64,000 nt of DNA from Xanthomonas sp. Leaf148 (GTDB taxonomy: Bacteria; Pseudomonadota; Gammaproteobacteria; Xanthomonadales; Xanthomonadaceae). Made by a program: the position numbers and the translations under genes. Shown here piece by piece: positions 9,746-17,673 of the stretch (position 1 is the first letter of the stretch; every line of letters begins with the position of its first letter). The notes below the pieces were generated by a model, which was given only the letters and a program-made list of their open reading frames with translations, was not told the origin of the DNA and did not search any database. Where the stretch lies: positions 62,001-126,000 of the forward strand of contig NZ_LMOP01000011.1 of assembly GCF_001423585.1 (NCBI RefSeq), written 5' to 3'.

Positions 9746-10303
9746 ATGGCCCAGCGGCTCTCCAGCACGGCGGCGACGGCAACGTTCGGCCACGACCACG
9801 CGGTCGGGTCTGGTACGCAGGCCGTCGTCTTGCGTTCGGAACGCGATACCGACCTGCCATGGTTGCAGGAGCTGTACGCCAGCACGCGCAGCGACGAGCT
9901 TGCGCGCGTGCCATGGCCGCAAGCGACCAAGCGTGCGTTTCTGGACCAGCAATTCGACCTGCAGCGCGCGCATTACCGGCAGCATTTTGCCGATGCCGAT
10001 TTTCTGATCGTTGAGGCCAACGACGCGCGTATCGGCAGGCTCTATCTGCATTGCACTGCGCCCCAGCACACCTTGATCGACATCAGCCTGCTGCCGGACT
10101 GGCGTGGCCGCGGTATCGGCTCGCACCTGCTAGCGCATGCGCAGGCACGCGCCCGCGAGGCGGGATGCGCGCTGTCATTGCATGTGCTGCACGCCAATCC
10201 CGCCGCGCAGCGCCTGTACGTCCGTCATGGATTCGTTGCAGGCAGCAGCAACCAGACACATCTGCAGATGCACTGGCATCCGCACGATCACCTGGTCAGT
10301 TGA
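9746..10303 (+). CDS. GNAT-family N-acetyltransferase
   Basis: A 185-residue protein starting at the ATG 4 bp after the third tail-collar gene. The GNAT acetyl-CoA loop is visible as SLLPDWRGRGIGSHLL (Q/R-x-x-G-x-G/A type), followed by ALSLHVLHANPAAQRLYVRHGF, the classical motif B/C helix-strand with the catalytic-side tyrosine. The N-terminal segment (RDTDLPWLQELYASTRSDEL) matches the small acceptor-binding helix. The acceptor is unknown. The tight spacing suggests it modifies, or acts with, the tail-collar proteins, but this is inference from context only. Confidence 0.85.
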   Translation: MAQRLSSTAATATFGHDHAVGSGTQAVVLRSERDTDLPWLQELYASTRSDELARVPWPQATKRAFLDQQFDLQRAHYRQHFADADFLIVEANDARIGRLYLHCTAPQHTLIDISLLPDWRGRGIGSHLLAHAQARAREAGCALSLHVLHANPAAQRLYVRHGFVAGSSNQTHLQMHWHPHDHLVS

Positions 10304-10309
10304 ACGCGC

Positions 10310-10597
10310 TCAATTAAAGACGGCCTGATACAAAAACCCATCGCGCTCGCGTGCCACCGGCACCAGAAAGATGCCGATCTCGCCCAGCCGCGCATGGCGC
10401 ATCTGATAGGTCTGCTGCGGAAACAGAAACGCCGAGCCATTGCGGAACAACAGCGAGAACGGCGCACGTTGCGCATTGCGTGCGTCCTGCAGCGGCCGCG
10501 CTTCCACCAACACAAACGGCACCTCGCCCTCGTTCAATGACGCAGCGAAGGTTTCATTGACACTCCCGGCGAAGTGTTCAAGCGTCAGCAACTCCAT
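10310..10597 (-). CDS. DUF6916-like small protein
   Basis: The start at 10597 (MELLTLEHFAGSVNETF) is chosen because AAGGAA lies just upstream; in-frame sequence further 5' is low-complexity and Arg-rich. The 95-residue product has the DUF6916-type layout: L..F.…G..F, then L.EARPL…R.PFSLLFRNG and a closing QQTYQMRHARLGEIGIFLVPV. Proteins of this type are often found beside tail-collar/MdpB genes. It converges on the GNAT gene with 6 bp between the stop codons. Function is not known; family assignment is from memory of the pattern. Confidence 0.7.
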   Translation of the reverse strand: MELLTLEHFAGSVNETFAASLNEGEVPFVLVEARPLQDARNAQRAPFSLLFRNGSAFLFPQQTYQMRHARLGEIGIFLVPVARERDGFLYQAVFN

Positions 10598-10992
10598 GGA
10601 TGATTCCTTGGCGACGATAGAGCTGGATCCTCGCGTCTTTTGCGCTGGCACCACAAGACGGCGATGCCAACAACGCGACGCACTCGACAGATCGGAAGGA
10701 CGGGCAGAAACCCTCAGACGAAACACCTGACCGCGAGAAACGACACGACGGTGCAAGTATCGCCAGGTGTGCCGAGCGATCGCACGCTAATTACCCTACT
10801 GCTGCGTACGTTGAACAGCAATGACATGCAGTGCTTCAGTCCCTGCGTTACGGGACACGCTGTTACGCAGATGGCGACATGCTCACCCACATCGCTTGCC
10901 GCATGAATGCGACAATACTGCACGCAGCGGTTCGGTTATGTTCAGCCGTGTGACGGCTACTCTATTGCGTTGGAATTCTGTTAAAGGCTTCG
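10598..10992. other. 395-bp non-coding gap before the mla operon
   Basis: No convincing gene on either strand. The right end is AT-richer (around 10930–10992, including TCTGTTAAAGG just before the mlaF start) and must hold the promoter of the mla operon and, on the other strand, that of the DUF6916-like gene. I cannot fix −10/−35 boxes with confidence. Confidence 0.5.
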
Positions 10993-11787
10993 ATGACGGC
11001 GTCCGCCTCTCCTGTCGTGCAGTTGTCCGGTGTCCGCATCGATCGCGGCGGGCGGACGATTTTGCGCGACGTTTCGCTCGATGTGCCGCGCGGCAGCATC
11101 ACTGCCGTGCTCGGTCCTTCCGGTAGCGGCAAGTCCACGATGCTGGCGGCGTTGACCGGCGAACTGCGCCCGGTTGCCGGTACGGTGACCTTGTTCGGTA
11201 GCCCGATCCCGCATGGCAGCCGAGCGTTGCTGGAAATGCGCCGTAATGTCGGCGTATTGCTGCAAGGCAATGGCTTGCTCACCGACCTGAGCGTGGCCGA
11301 TAACGTCGCGCTGCCGCTACGCACGCATACGCGCCTGCCGGCGCCGGTGCTGCAGCGGCTGGTGCAGATGAAGCTCCACGCCGTGGGCCTGCTTGCCGCC
11401 GCCGATGCTTGGCCGCGCGAGTTGTCCGGCGGCATGGCGCGACGTGTGGCGCTGGCGCGCGCGCTGGCGCTGGACCCGCCATTGATGATCTACGACGAGC
11501 CGCTGACCGGGCTGGACCCGATCGCCTCGGGCGTGATCATGAGCCTGATCCAGCGCCTCAACGACAGCCTGGGTCTGACCAGCATCATCGTCAGCCACCA
11601 CGTGCACGAGACGCTGCCGATCTGCGACCAGGCGGTGGTCATCGCCAATGGCGGCATCGTGTTCGCCGGCACGCCGGCGCAATTGCAGGACAGTACCGAT
11701 CCGTTGGTGCAGCAGTTCCTGCACGGCCAGCCAGATGGTCCGATCGCCTTCGATGCCGCACCGCGTCGCGACCGGAGTGCTGCCTGA
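10993..11787 (+). CDS. mlaF: MlaF, ATP-binding subunit of the Mla phospholipid transporter
   Basis: 264 residues, the usual length. Walker A GPSGSGKST at about 40–48, Q-loop LLQGNGLLTDLS, ABC signature LSGGMARRVALARAL, Walker B LMIYDEP with D-loop TGLDPI, and H-loop IVSHH. MlaF powers the inner-membrane MlaFEDB complex, which moves phospholipids between the inner membrane and the periplasmic carrier MlaC to maintain outer-membrane lipid asymmetry. First gene of mlaFEDCB-mlaA; its TGA overlaps the mlaE ATG by one base (TGATG), indicating translational coupling. Confidence 0.96.
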   Translation: MTASASPVVQLSGVRIDRGGRTILRDVSLDVPRGSITAVLGPSGSGKSTMLAALTGELRPVAGTVTLFGSPIPHGSRALLEMRRNVGVLLQGNGLLTDLSVADNVALPLRTHTRLPAPVLQRLVQMKLHAVGLLAAADAWPRELSGGMARRVALARALALDPPLMIYDEPLTGLDPIASGVIMSLIQRLNDSLGLTSIIVSHHVHETLPICDQAVVIANGGIVFAGTPAQLQDSTDPLVQQFLHGQPDGPIAFDAAPRRDRSAA

Positions 11788-12536
11788 TGGCCATGGTTGA
11801 ATCGATCCGCGCCTTCGGCCGCGCCGGCTTGTTTTCGCTGACCGTGCTGCGCGGCTCGCTGCCCACGCGCGATTTCATCGCCGAGCTGGTGCGCGAGATC
11901 TACAAGGTCGGCGCGCGCTCATTGCCGATCATCGCCGTGGGCGGCGCCTTCGTCGGCCTGGTGCTGACGCTGCAGGGCTACCGCACGCTGACCACCTACG
12001 GTGCGTCGGACGCGCTGTCTACGCTGCTGGGACTGTCGCTTTACCGCGAGCTGGCACCGGTGCTGACTGCGTTGTTGTTCATCGGCCGCGCCGGCAGCTC
12101 GATCGCCGCCGAACTCGGCTTGATGCGCGCCACCGACCAGATCAAGGCGCTCGAACTGATGGCCATCGACCCGGTGGCCAAGGCAGTGGCGCCGCGGTTC
12201 TGGGCGGCGGTGCTGACGGTGCCGCTGCTGACCGGCGTGTTCTGTTCGCTGGCTATTACCGGCGGCTACTTCGAAGCCGTACACGTGTTGGGCATCGACA
12301 ACGGCACATTCTGGTCGGGGCTAAGCAACAGCGTCGATTTCTGGGACGACTTCGGCGTGGCGATGCTCAAGTCGGCGATCTTCGGCGGCACGGCTGCGCT
12401 GGTGGCTGCCTATGTGGGCTTCCATGCCGAGCCGACCATCGAAGGCACCTCGATCGCCACCACCCGCGCGGTGGTCAACGCCTCGCTGCTGGTGCTGATG
12501 TTCAACTTCGTCCTTTCTGCAATGTTGTTTAGGTGA
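11787..12536 (+). CDS. mlaE: MlaE, permease subunit of the Mla phospholipid transporter
   Basis: 249 residues from the ATG overlapping the mlaF stop. Typical MlaE features: amphipathic N-terminal helix, membrane segments around LPIIAVGGAFVGLVLTLQ, and the conserved loop ALLFIGRAGSSIAAELGLM.ATDQI.ALE.M.IDPV. The last hydrophobic stretch is NASLLVLMFNFVLSAMLF. It forms the inner-membrane dimer on which MlaF, MlaB and the MlaD hexamer assemble. Eight bases separate it from mlaD. Confidence 0.96.
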   Translation: MAMVESIRAFGRAGLFSLTVLRGSLPTRDFIAELVREIYKVGARSLPIIAVGGAFVGLVLTLQGYRTLTTYGASDALSTLLGLSLYRELAPVLTALLFIGRAGSSIAAELGLMRATDQIKALELMAIDPVAKAVAPRFWAAVLTVPLLTGVFCSLAITGGYFEAVHVLGIDNGTFWSGLSNSVDFWDDFGVAMLKSAIFGGTAALVAAYVGFHAEPTIEGTSIATTRAVVNASLLVLMFNFVLSAMLFR

Positions 12537-12544
12537 GATAGCCC

Positions 12545-13096
12545 ATGGCCATGCGTGGACCACGACTCGAATTCGCCGTTGGCGCCTTTTTGCTGCTGAC
12601 CCTGGCCTCGCTGCTGGTGTTGGCGGTGGCCTCGACCAATCAGCGCTGGGGCTTCGGTTCCAGCCAGTACACCTTGATCGCGCGCTTCAGCCAGATCGGC
12701 CAGCTGCGCGCGCAGGCGCCGGTGAAGATCGGCGGCGTGACCATCGGCAAGGTGTCCGAGATCAACCTGGATCCGACCAAGTTCGATTCGGTGGTGACGC
12801 TGTCGCTGGACACCAAATACAAGGATCTGCCCGCCGACACCTCGGCCGGCATCTTCACCAGCGGCTTGCTGGGCGAGAGCTATATCGGTCTGCAGCCGGG
12901 CGGCGACCCGGAAACGCTCAAGCCGGGCGAAGAGATCGGCTTCACCCAGCCGGCAGTGGATCTGCTGCAGCTGGTCGGCAAGTACATGTTCAGTGGTGGC
13001 GGTAGTGGTGGCAGCAATGCCCCGGCCGCCACCGATGGTCAGACGCCCGCGCCTGCCCAGCCCGCTTCTCCCTCTACGGAACCTCACCACCAATGA
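12545..13096 (+). CDS. mlaD: MlaD, MCE-domain substrate-binding subunit
   Basis: 183 residues. One N-terminal membrane helix (FAVGAFLLLTLASLLVLAVA), then a single MCE domain with APVKIGGVTIGKV and the TSGLLGESYIGLQPGG turn, followed by a helix (DLLQLVGKYMF) that lines the hexamer pore in homologues, and a Gly/Pro/Ala-rich tail. MlaD forms the periplasmic hexameric ring that passes lipid to MlaC. Its TGA overlaps the mlaC start as ATGA. Confidence 0.96.
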   Translation: MAMRGPRLEFAVGAFLLLTLASLLVLAVASTNQRWGFGSSQYTLIARFSQIGQLRAQAPVKIGGVTIGKVSEINLDPTKFDSVVTLSLDTKYKDLPADTSAGIFTSGLLGESYIGLQPGGDPETLKPGEEIGFTQPAVDLLQLVGKYMFSGGGSGGSNAPAATDGQTPAPAQPASPSTEPHHQ

Positions 13097-13755
13097 AAAC
13101 CACCCTGCTCTCCGCCATCCTGGCCTCGACCCTGCTGGTGTGCGCACCGGCCACCGTGCTGGCCCAGCCCGCCGCCGCCAGCGCGCCTGCGCAAGGCGCG
13201 GCCACCAAGACCGTCATCGACAGCAGCACCCGCATCCTCACCACGCTGGACCAGCGCCGCGCCGAGTTCCGTAGCAATCCGGCCGCCCTGCGCCAGTACA
13301 TCAATGGCGAATTGAACAAGGCCTTCGACCGCGACTACTCGGCCCGTCTGGTGCTGGGCGTGCACGGCCGTGGTGCGTCGGACGCGGACATCAAGCTGTT
13401 TGCCGATGCGCTGGCCGAGAACCTGATGCAGCGTTACGGCACCGCGCTGCTGAACTTCGAAGGCAAGCCGACCTTCCGCGCCAAGTCCGAGAGCGCGCTG
13501 CCGGGCAACCGCGGCGTCAAGGTCTCCACCGACCTGCTGCGCGCCGGCAACGACCCAACCCCGGTCGACTACCTGATGCGCAACAGCGGTGGCCAGTGGA
13601 AGATCTTCGACGTGATGATCGAAGGCATTTCCTACGTGCAGACCTTCAAGACCCAGTTCGACGGCCCGTTGCGCGAGAAGGGCATCGCCAAGGTCGCCGC
13701 GGAACTGCGCAGCGGCAACCTGCAGGTTGGCGCGGCACCGGCCAATGGCAAGTAA
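13093..13755 (+). CDS. mlaC: MlaC, periplasmic phospholipid carrier
   Basis: 220 residues with a cleavable signal peptide (MKTTLLSAILASTLLVCAPATVLAQ). The mature part matches MlaC: helical N-terminus, R.EFRSNPAALRQYINGEL, FD.DYSARLVLG, and the C-terminal hot-dog-like strand region KIFDVMIEGISYVQTFKTQF. It ferries phospholipid between the MlaFEDB complex and the outer-membrane MlaA. The 3' end overlaps mlaB by 11 bases. Confidence 0.95.
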   Translation: MKTTLLSAILASTLLVCAPATVLAQPAAASAPAQGAATKTVIDSSTRILTTLDQRRAEFRSNPAALRQYINGELNKAFDRDYSARLVLGVHGRGASDADIKLFADALAENLMQRYGTALLNFEGKPTFRAKSESALPGNRGVKVSTDLLRAGNDPTPVDYLMRNSGGQWKIFDVMIEGISYVQTFKTQFDGPLREKGIAKVAAELRSGNLQVGAAPANGK

Positions 13756-14038
13756 CAGCACCGTGCAACGCAACGGCGACACGCTGGCGTTGACCGGCGT
13801 GCTCGACCGTGCGGCGGTCACTGCGGCCTGGCCGCAGGCGATCGCCCAGTTGGATGGCGTGCGCACGCTGGACCTGACAGGTGTACAACGCCTGGACAGT
13901 GCCGGCGTTGCGATGCTGGCCGAACTGGCCGCGCGGTTGCGCGGTAACGGCACTGCGGCGGTGGTGGGTGAGACGTCCGGTCTGGACGAATTGCGCGCCG
14001 CCTATCGCTTGTCCCCCACTCTCGATTTTCAGGCCTGA
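13745..14038 (+). CDS. mlaB: MlaB, STAS-domain subunit
   Basis: The ATG at 13745 lies inside the end of mlaC, giving 97 residues (MASNSTVQRNGDTLALTGVL). The STAS fold pattern is clear: LDLTGVQRLDSAGVAMLAEL, with the conserved D-S-A-G turn, then a helix and the VVGETSGLDELRAAY strand-helix. In E. coli MlaB binds MlaF and is needed for complex assembly and activity. A TTG 18 bp upstream is in frame, but the ATG is preferred because it gives a standard STAS N-terminus. Confidence 0.9.
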   Translation: MASNSTVQRNGDTLALTGVLDRAAVTAAWPQAIAQLDGVRTLDLTGVQRLDSAGVAMLAELAARLRGNGTAAVVGETSGLDELRAAYRLSPTLDFQA

Positions 14039-14048
14039 GCGCCACGCC

Positions 14049-15107
14049 ATGACCCAGTTACGCACCCTCCCCTTGTTGGCCTGCCTGTTGCTGGGCGCCT
14101 GCGCCAGCCACGCGCCGAAGTCGGCACCGCCGTCGGCCAATGCCGATACCGCACCCAGCACAGCAACACCGGTGCGTGACGATGCCGGGGTGACCGCGCA
14201 ACCGGCCGCTGCGGGTTTCGCCGCACCCGATGCACTGCCTGCCGGCATGGCCGCCGCGCCTGCCGAGCAGTCCGCTGCCGGCAGCGATGCCGGTGCTGCA
14301 ACTGCAGGTGCGCCCACCTCGGCCGAAGACGACTTCGATGCCTTGTACGGTGCGACGACCCCGCAGGCCGGTGCCAATGGCGCGCCTGCGCAGCCAGGCG
14401 CCCCCGCCTACGACCCGTGGGAGCGCTACAACCGCGGCATGCATCGCTTCAATCTGGCGGTGGACCGTGGCGTGGCGCGTCCGCTGGCGACGGCATACAC
14501 CAAGGTGGTGCCGCAACCGGCGCGACTGGGCGTGACCAACTTCTTCGACAACCTCGGCACGCCGTTGACCATGGTCAATCAGTTGCTGCAGGGCCACCCG
14601 GTCTTTGCGGTGCAGTCGCTGGGCCGCTTCGTGATGAACTCCACGTTGGGCGTTGCCGGTCTGTTCGACCCGGCCTCCGCCGCCGGCATTCCGCGCCGCA
14701 GCGAAGACTTCGGTCAGACCCTGGGTGCCTGGGGCTGGCGTAACTCGCGTTACTTCGAGCTGCCGCTGTTTGGCCCACGCACCGTGCGCGACACCGTTGG
14801 CCTGGGTGGCGATATTCCGCTGTCGTGGGTGCGCCAGGTCGACGATGGCGGTGCGCGCTTTGCCCTGCAGGGCTTGCAGCTGGTGGATACGCGTTCGCAG
14901 CTGATGTCGCTGGATTCGCTGCGCGACCAGGCTCCCGACGAATACGCGCTGACCCGCGATGCCTGGATGCAGCGCCGCAACTATCAGATCGTGCGCGACC
15001 TACGCAGCCGACGCACCGAAGACGGCGAACTGCCGGACTATCTGCGCGAAGACAAGGACAGCACCGTGCCGGTGGACGCGATGCCGATTCCGCAGTGGAT
15101 TCGTTGA
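14049..15107 (+). CDS. mlaA: MlaA/VacJ outer-membrane lipoprotein
   Basis: Starts 10 bp after mlaB; 352 residues. Lipobox LLLGAC with the modified Cys at about residue 18. Residues about 20–115 are an Ala/Pro/Thr-rich linker absent from the E. coli protein (251 residues). The MlaA core begins at YDPWERYNRGMHRFN and contains FDNLGTP, LGRFVMNSTLGVAGLFDPAS, GIPRRSEDFGQTLGAWG and YFELPLFGPRTVRDTVGLGGD. MlaA removes mislocalised phospholipid from the outer leaflet and gives it to MlaC. Unlike in E. coli, mlaA is in one operon with mlaFEDCB here. A terminator follows. Confidence 0.95.
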   Translation: MTQLRTLPLLACLLLGACASHAPKSAPPSANADTAPSTATPVRDDAGVTAQPAAAGFAAPDALPAGMAAAPAEQSAAGSDAGAATAGAPTSAEDDFDALYGATTPQAGANGAPAQPGAPAYDPWERYNRGMHRFNLAVDRGVARPLATAYTKVVPQPARLGVTNFFDNLGTPLTMVNQLLQGHPVFAVQSLGRFVMNSTLGVAGLFDPASAAGIPRRSEDFGQTLGAWGWRNSRYFELPLFGPRTVRDTVGLGGDIPLSWVRQVDDGGARFALQGLQLVDTRSQLMSLDSLRDQAPDEYALTRDAWMQRRNYQIVRDLRSRRTEDGELPDYLREDKDSTVPVDAMPIPQWIR

Positions 15108-15137
15108 TCGGTTGCGCTGTGGTGTGACCTGCATCGA

Positions 15138-15164
15138 AAGCCCGGGAGCGATCCCGGGCTTTTT
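15138..15164 (+). terminator. Rho-independent terminator of the mla operon
   Basis: A stem of AGCCCGGGA and TCCCGGGCT with a four-base loop, followed directly by TTTTT, 30 bp after the mlaA stop codon. The rest of the 316-bp gap to the SUKH-like gene (15108–15423) shows nothing else. Confidence 0.9.
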
Positions 15165-15423
15165 GCTTTGTGAAGATCATGCAGATGATGACGTGCGCCA
15201 GTGTCCGGCACGTCCGCCTTGATTGCTGCGTGTTTTTAGCGCGGCCAACACCACTCGGCAAGTAGTCGTCAGTCGTGCGCTCGGCACCGGAGCGCACAGG
15301 TGGTGTATGCCGGTGCCGGGCAGCGGCTGCGCACCGGCGGTGAGCGCAAAAGATGACTGGCCGCCGTTAGATCTGAAACCCATTGAGATTGCCCGTCCGC
15401 AGCAGACCCGGATGACGTTGTAC

Positions 15424-15993
15424 TCAGCCCTCGGCAGTGGCGCCTTCGAAGGTGCGCGGCAGTGCCTGATAACCGGAACCAAGCACTGTTCTAATCTCGC
15501 TGGTCTGCGCTTTGCGGATGAACTGGATGAGGCTCGTTCCGGCACAACGGATCGAGAAGCAGGCGCGGTCGATGACATGGAACTTGAAATCGTCCTGGTC
15601 GCGGCGCCAGCACAGATACTCACCGTTGATGCTGCTGCCGTAGAAACGAAGCGCGTCGAAGAAGTGGGCGATGTCACGGCTTTCGTCGTCATGGGGTTCA
15701 AGGCAATCGAGATCGCCGATCGCGATGCCGTCTTCCAGGTATTGGTCGACCAGCGAATGAACTTGATCGTGGAGTTCGACACCTCGGACGAGCAGACCGT
15801 CATTGCCGAACATGCTGAAGGGCATCTCGATGACGAAAAGGCCGTTGGTCGTGCCGTAGCCGAATGTGCGTGCAAACAGCGCGTAGGAAGGCGGCAGCGG
15901 GCCGATCTGCGCTTGGAGGTCTGAGATCTCGTCGGCAGATGCCGTGCGCGTGATGGTCGCACGATCAAAAAGCTGAGTGAGGTCGTCGGTCAT
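15424..15993 (-). CDS. SMI1/KNR4 (SUKH-1) family protein, possible orphan immunity protein
   Basis: The start at 15993 (MTDDLTQLFDRATITRTA) has GAAGGAA at good spacing; 189 residues. The SUKH fold is suggested by IGPLPPSYALFARTFGYGTTNGLFVIEMP (the LP..Y..F....G.G turn), an acidic helix-rich middle (DCLEPHDDESRDIAHFFDAL) and late strands YLCWRRDQDDFKFHVID. SUKH proteins are common immunity factors to nuclease and other polymorphic toxins, and also occur as stand-alone adaptors. No toxin gene is next to it here: 264 bp of apparently non-coding DNA lies upstream. No signal peptide, so a cytoplasmic location is expected. Confidence 0.7.
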   Translation of the reverse strand: MTDDLTQLFDRATITRTASADEISDLQAQIGPLPPSYALFARTFGYGTTNGLFVIEMPFSMFGNDGLLVRGVELHDQVHSLVDQYLEDGIAIGDLDCLEPHDDESRDIAHFFDALRFYGSSINGEYLCWRRDQDDFKFHVIDRACFSIRCAGTSLIQFIRKAQTSEIRTVLGSGYQALPRTFEGATAEG

Positions 15994-16257
15994 CCAGAGT
16001 TCCTTCGAAAAGACGCCAGGCCAGTCGCTCGTTATCAGCCGGCGCGGCAAGTGCTCGCCCCCAACGCCGCGTCTACTGCTGGTGCGCTGTCGTTGCGAGA
16101 CGTAGGTGATTCGTTAGCGTCGCGCGGATCTGCATCATTTCGCCTGCCTCGCCGCAGCCGCGCTTGATTCGCGTGCCTGGTTTGGCAGGACATGCTCGAT
16201 GCAGGCGGTCACTTTCATCTTCGATCGCAAGAAAATCGACGCATCATCTGCGCGTGG

Positions 16258-16536
16258 TCACATCCGTTTGCGGAGGATTGGGATTTTGAACGATAGCCAG
16301 GAAGCCAACAGGCAAAACGCAAAGCCGACCACAAGCACAACCGCAATCATTGGCCACTTTTCCATCCATTCGATACGGTAAAAGCACGTTGCCGGCTCGC
16401 CATTGATGAGCGCGCCACCAGGACATGGATTGGCCAGGCGGCTGTGGTACCACAGCGCCAGACCGGTGACGCAGGCAAGCACGCTGATCAAGATCAGCAT
16501 CAGAACACCGGCTCGAACGCGTGTCTTGCCTGGCAT
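16258..16536 (-). CDS. Small two-TM membrane protein, unknown function
   Basis: 92 residues from the ATG at 16536 (MPGKTRVRAGVLMLILISVL). Two hydrophobic segments (about 8–30 and 66–86) flank a short loop with two cysteines (NPCPGGALINGEPATCFYRIEW), which could form a periplasmic disulfide. The C-terminus is basic (KIPILRKRM). It lies 19 bp downstream of the glutathione peroxidase gene on the same strand and may be cotranscribed. I do not recognise a family; no clear Shine-Dalgarno was found. Confidence 0.6.
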   Translation of the reverse strand: MPGKTRVRAGVLMLILISVLACVTGLALWYHSRLANPCPGGALINGEPATCFYRIEWMEKWPMIAVVLVVGFAFCLLASWLSFKIPILRKRM

Positions 16537-16555
16537 TGAACGACGGCTGCCTGCG

Positions 16556-17107
16556 TTATGCAGCCTCAGCCAATGCGGCATCCACGGCTGCGCGCAGGCG
16601 CGCATCGTCTGCCGGCACATCGGGAGCGAAGCGCTCGATGACGGTGCCGTCGCGGCCGATCAGGAATTTTTCGAAGTTCCACAACACGCCCGGTGCGGGG
16701 TTTGCGGCAATGCCATAGCCGGCGAGTTTCTCGCGCATCGGGCCATCGCCGGTGGCGCTCGGGCGCGCGCTGGTCAGGGCCTGGTACAGCGGATGGGTGT
16801 CTGCACCGGTGACGGCGATCTTGGAGAACATCGGGAAGGTGACGTCGTAGGTGAGCTGGCAGAACTGGGCGATCTCCGCCTCGCTGCCGGGTTCCTGGCC
16901 GTTGAAGTCGTTGGCCGGGAACGCCAGCACTTCCAGGCCCGCCGCATGCTTGTCGCGGTACAGCGCTTCCAGGCCTTCGTATTGCGGGGTGAGTCCGCAC
17001 TTGGAGGCGACGTTGACCACCAGCAGTACCTTGCCGCGGTAGTCGGCCAGGGTGGCCGGTGCACCATCGATGCGTGTCACCGCAATGGCGTGGATGCTCG
17101 AAGTCAT
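16556..17107 (-). CDS. Glutathione peroxidase family thiol peroxidase
   Basis: 183 residues from the ATG at 17107 (MTSSIHAIAVTRIDGAPATL). Catalytic motifs are present: NVASKCGLTPQYEGLEALY with the peroxidatic Cys, FPANDFNGQEPGS with the Gln, and the WNFEKFLIGRDG block with Trp and Asn. It uses Cys, not selenocysteine. Bacterial members usually reduce hydrogen or lipid peroxides with thioredoxin or glutathione in the cytoplasm. The protein is of standard length and no signal peptide is seen. Confidence 0.93.
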   Translation of the reverse strand: MTSSIHAIAVTRIDGAPATLADYRGKVLLVVNVASKCGLTPQYEGLEALYRDKHAAGLEVLAFPANDFNGQEPGSEAEIAQFCQLTYDVTFPMFSKIAVTGADTHPLYQALTSARPSATGDGPMREKLAGYGIAANPAPGVLWNFEKFLIGRDGTVIERFAPDVPADDARLRAAVDAALAEAA

Positions 17108-17189
17108 GGGTGCGTCCTGATTGGCGGGAAGCGCCAGAGCATAAACCGCCGCGCGCGCGAGCGATGTCGCCCGCGCGCATATCAGCCGG

Positions 17190-17570
17190 TCAATCGATGC
17201 ACAGCGCCGCCTGGCCTTTGCCACCCACTACAGCCTGACGGCAGCCGAAGCGATCGCTGTCGCGCTGGCAGGTGCCGGTGGTGGCGGTACCGGCCGGCAC
17301 AATGCTGGTGGCCAGGCAATCGCCGCTGCAATCGGCCTTGTCGGTGCAGGTCTTGCCGGCATCGGCATACGGCACGATGCAACGCGGAATCTGCATGCGG
17401 CCCACCGGGCGCAGCTGCCCGCCTTTTGCGGTGCAGGCGGCTGCGTCGGCGTTTGCGGTTTGCGATGCGGGCGTGCTCGCGGATGCGGCTTCTGCGCGAG
17501 ACGCAGGTGAGTTGCTGCAGGCAGCCAGCAGCAGCGCGGACAGTGCCGCGTAGATCCAACGGGTCGACAT
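17190..17570 (-). CDS. Cys-rich lipoprotein, unknown function
   Basis: 126 residues from the ATG at 17570, with signal and lipobox LLLAAC near residue 18. After an Ala/Ser/Thr linker come seven Cys (ACTAKGG, RCIVPY, TCTDKADCSGDC, TCQRD, FGCRQ, ALCID), likely forming disulfides in the periplasm. The spacing TCTDKADCSGDC resembles small disulfide-rich domains but I cannot name a family. It lies 82 bp upstream of the glutathione peroxidase gene on the same strand, so it may be the promoter-proximal gene of that transcript. Confidence 0.75.
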   Translation of the reverse strand: MSTRWIYAALSALLLAACSNSPASRAEAASASTPASQTANADAAACTAKGGQLRPVGRMQIPRCIVPYADAGKTCTDKADCSGDCLATSIVPAGTATTGTCQRDSDRFGCRQAVVGGKGQAALCID

Positions 17571-17673
17571 GCCAGTTCTCTTTGAAAGGTCAGGTACGCA
17601 GGATCGCGATGCCGATGTCTGCGTGGTGTGCTTGGCATAGGACGCAGAAAGATGACGCCTCGACCCTGCTGCT

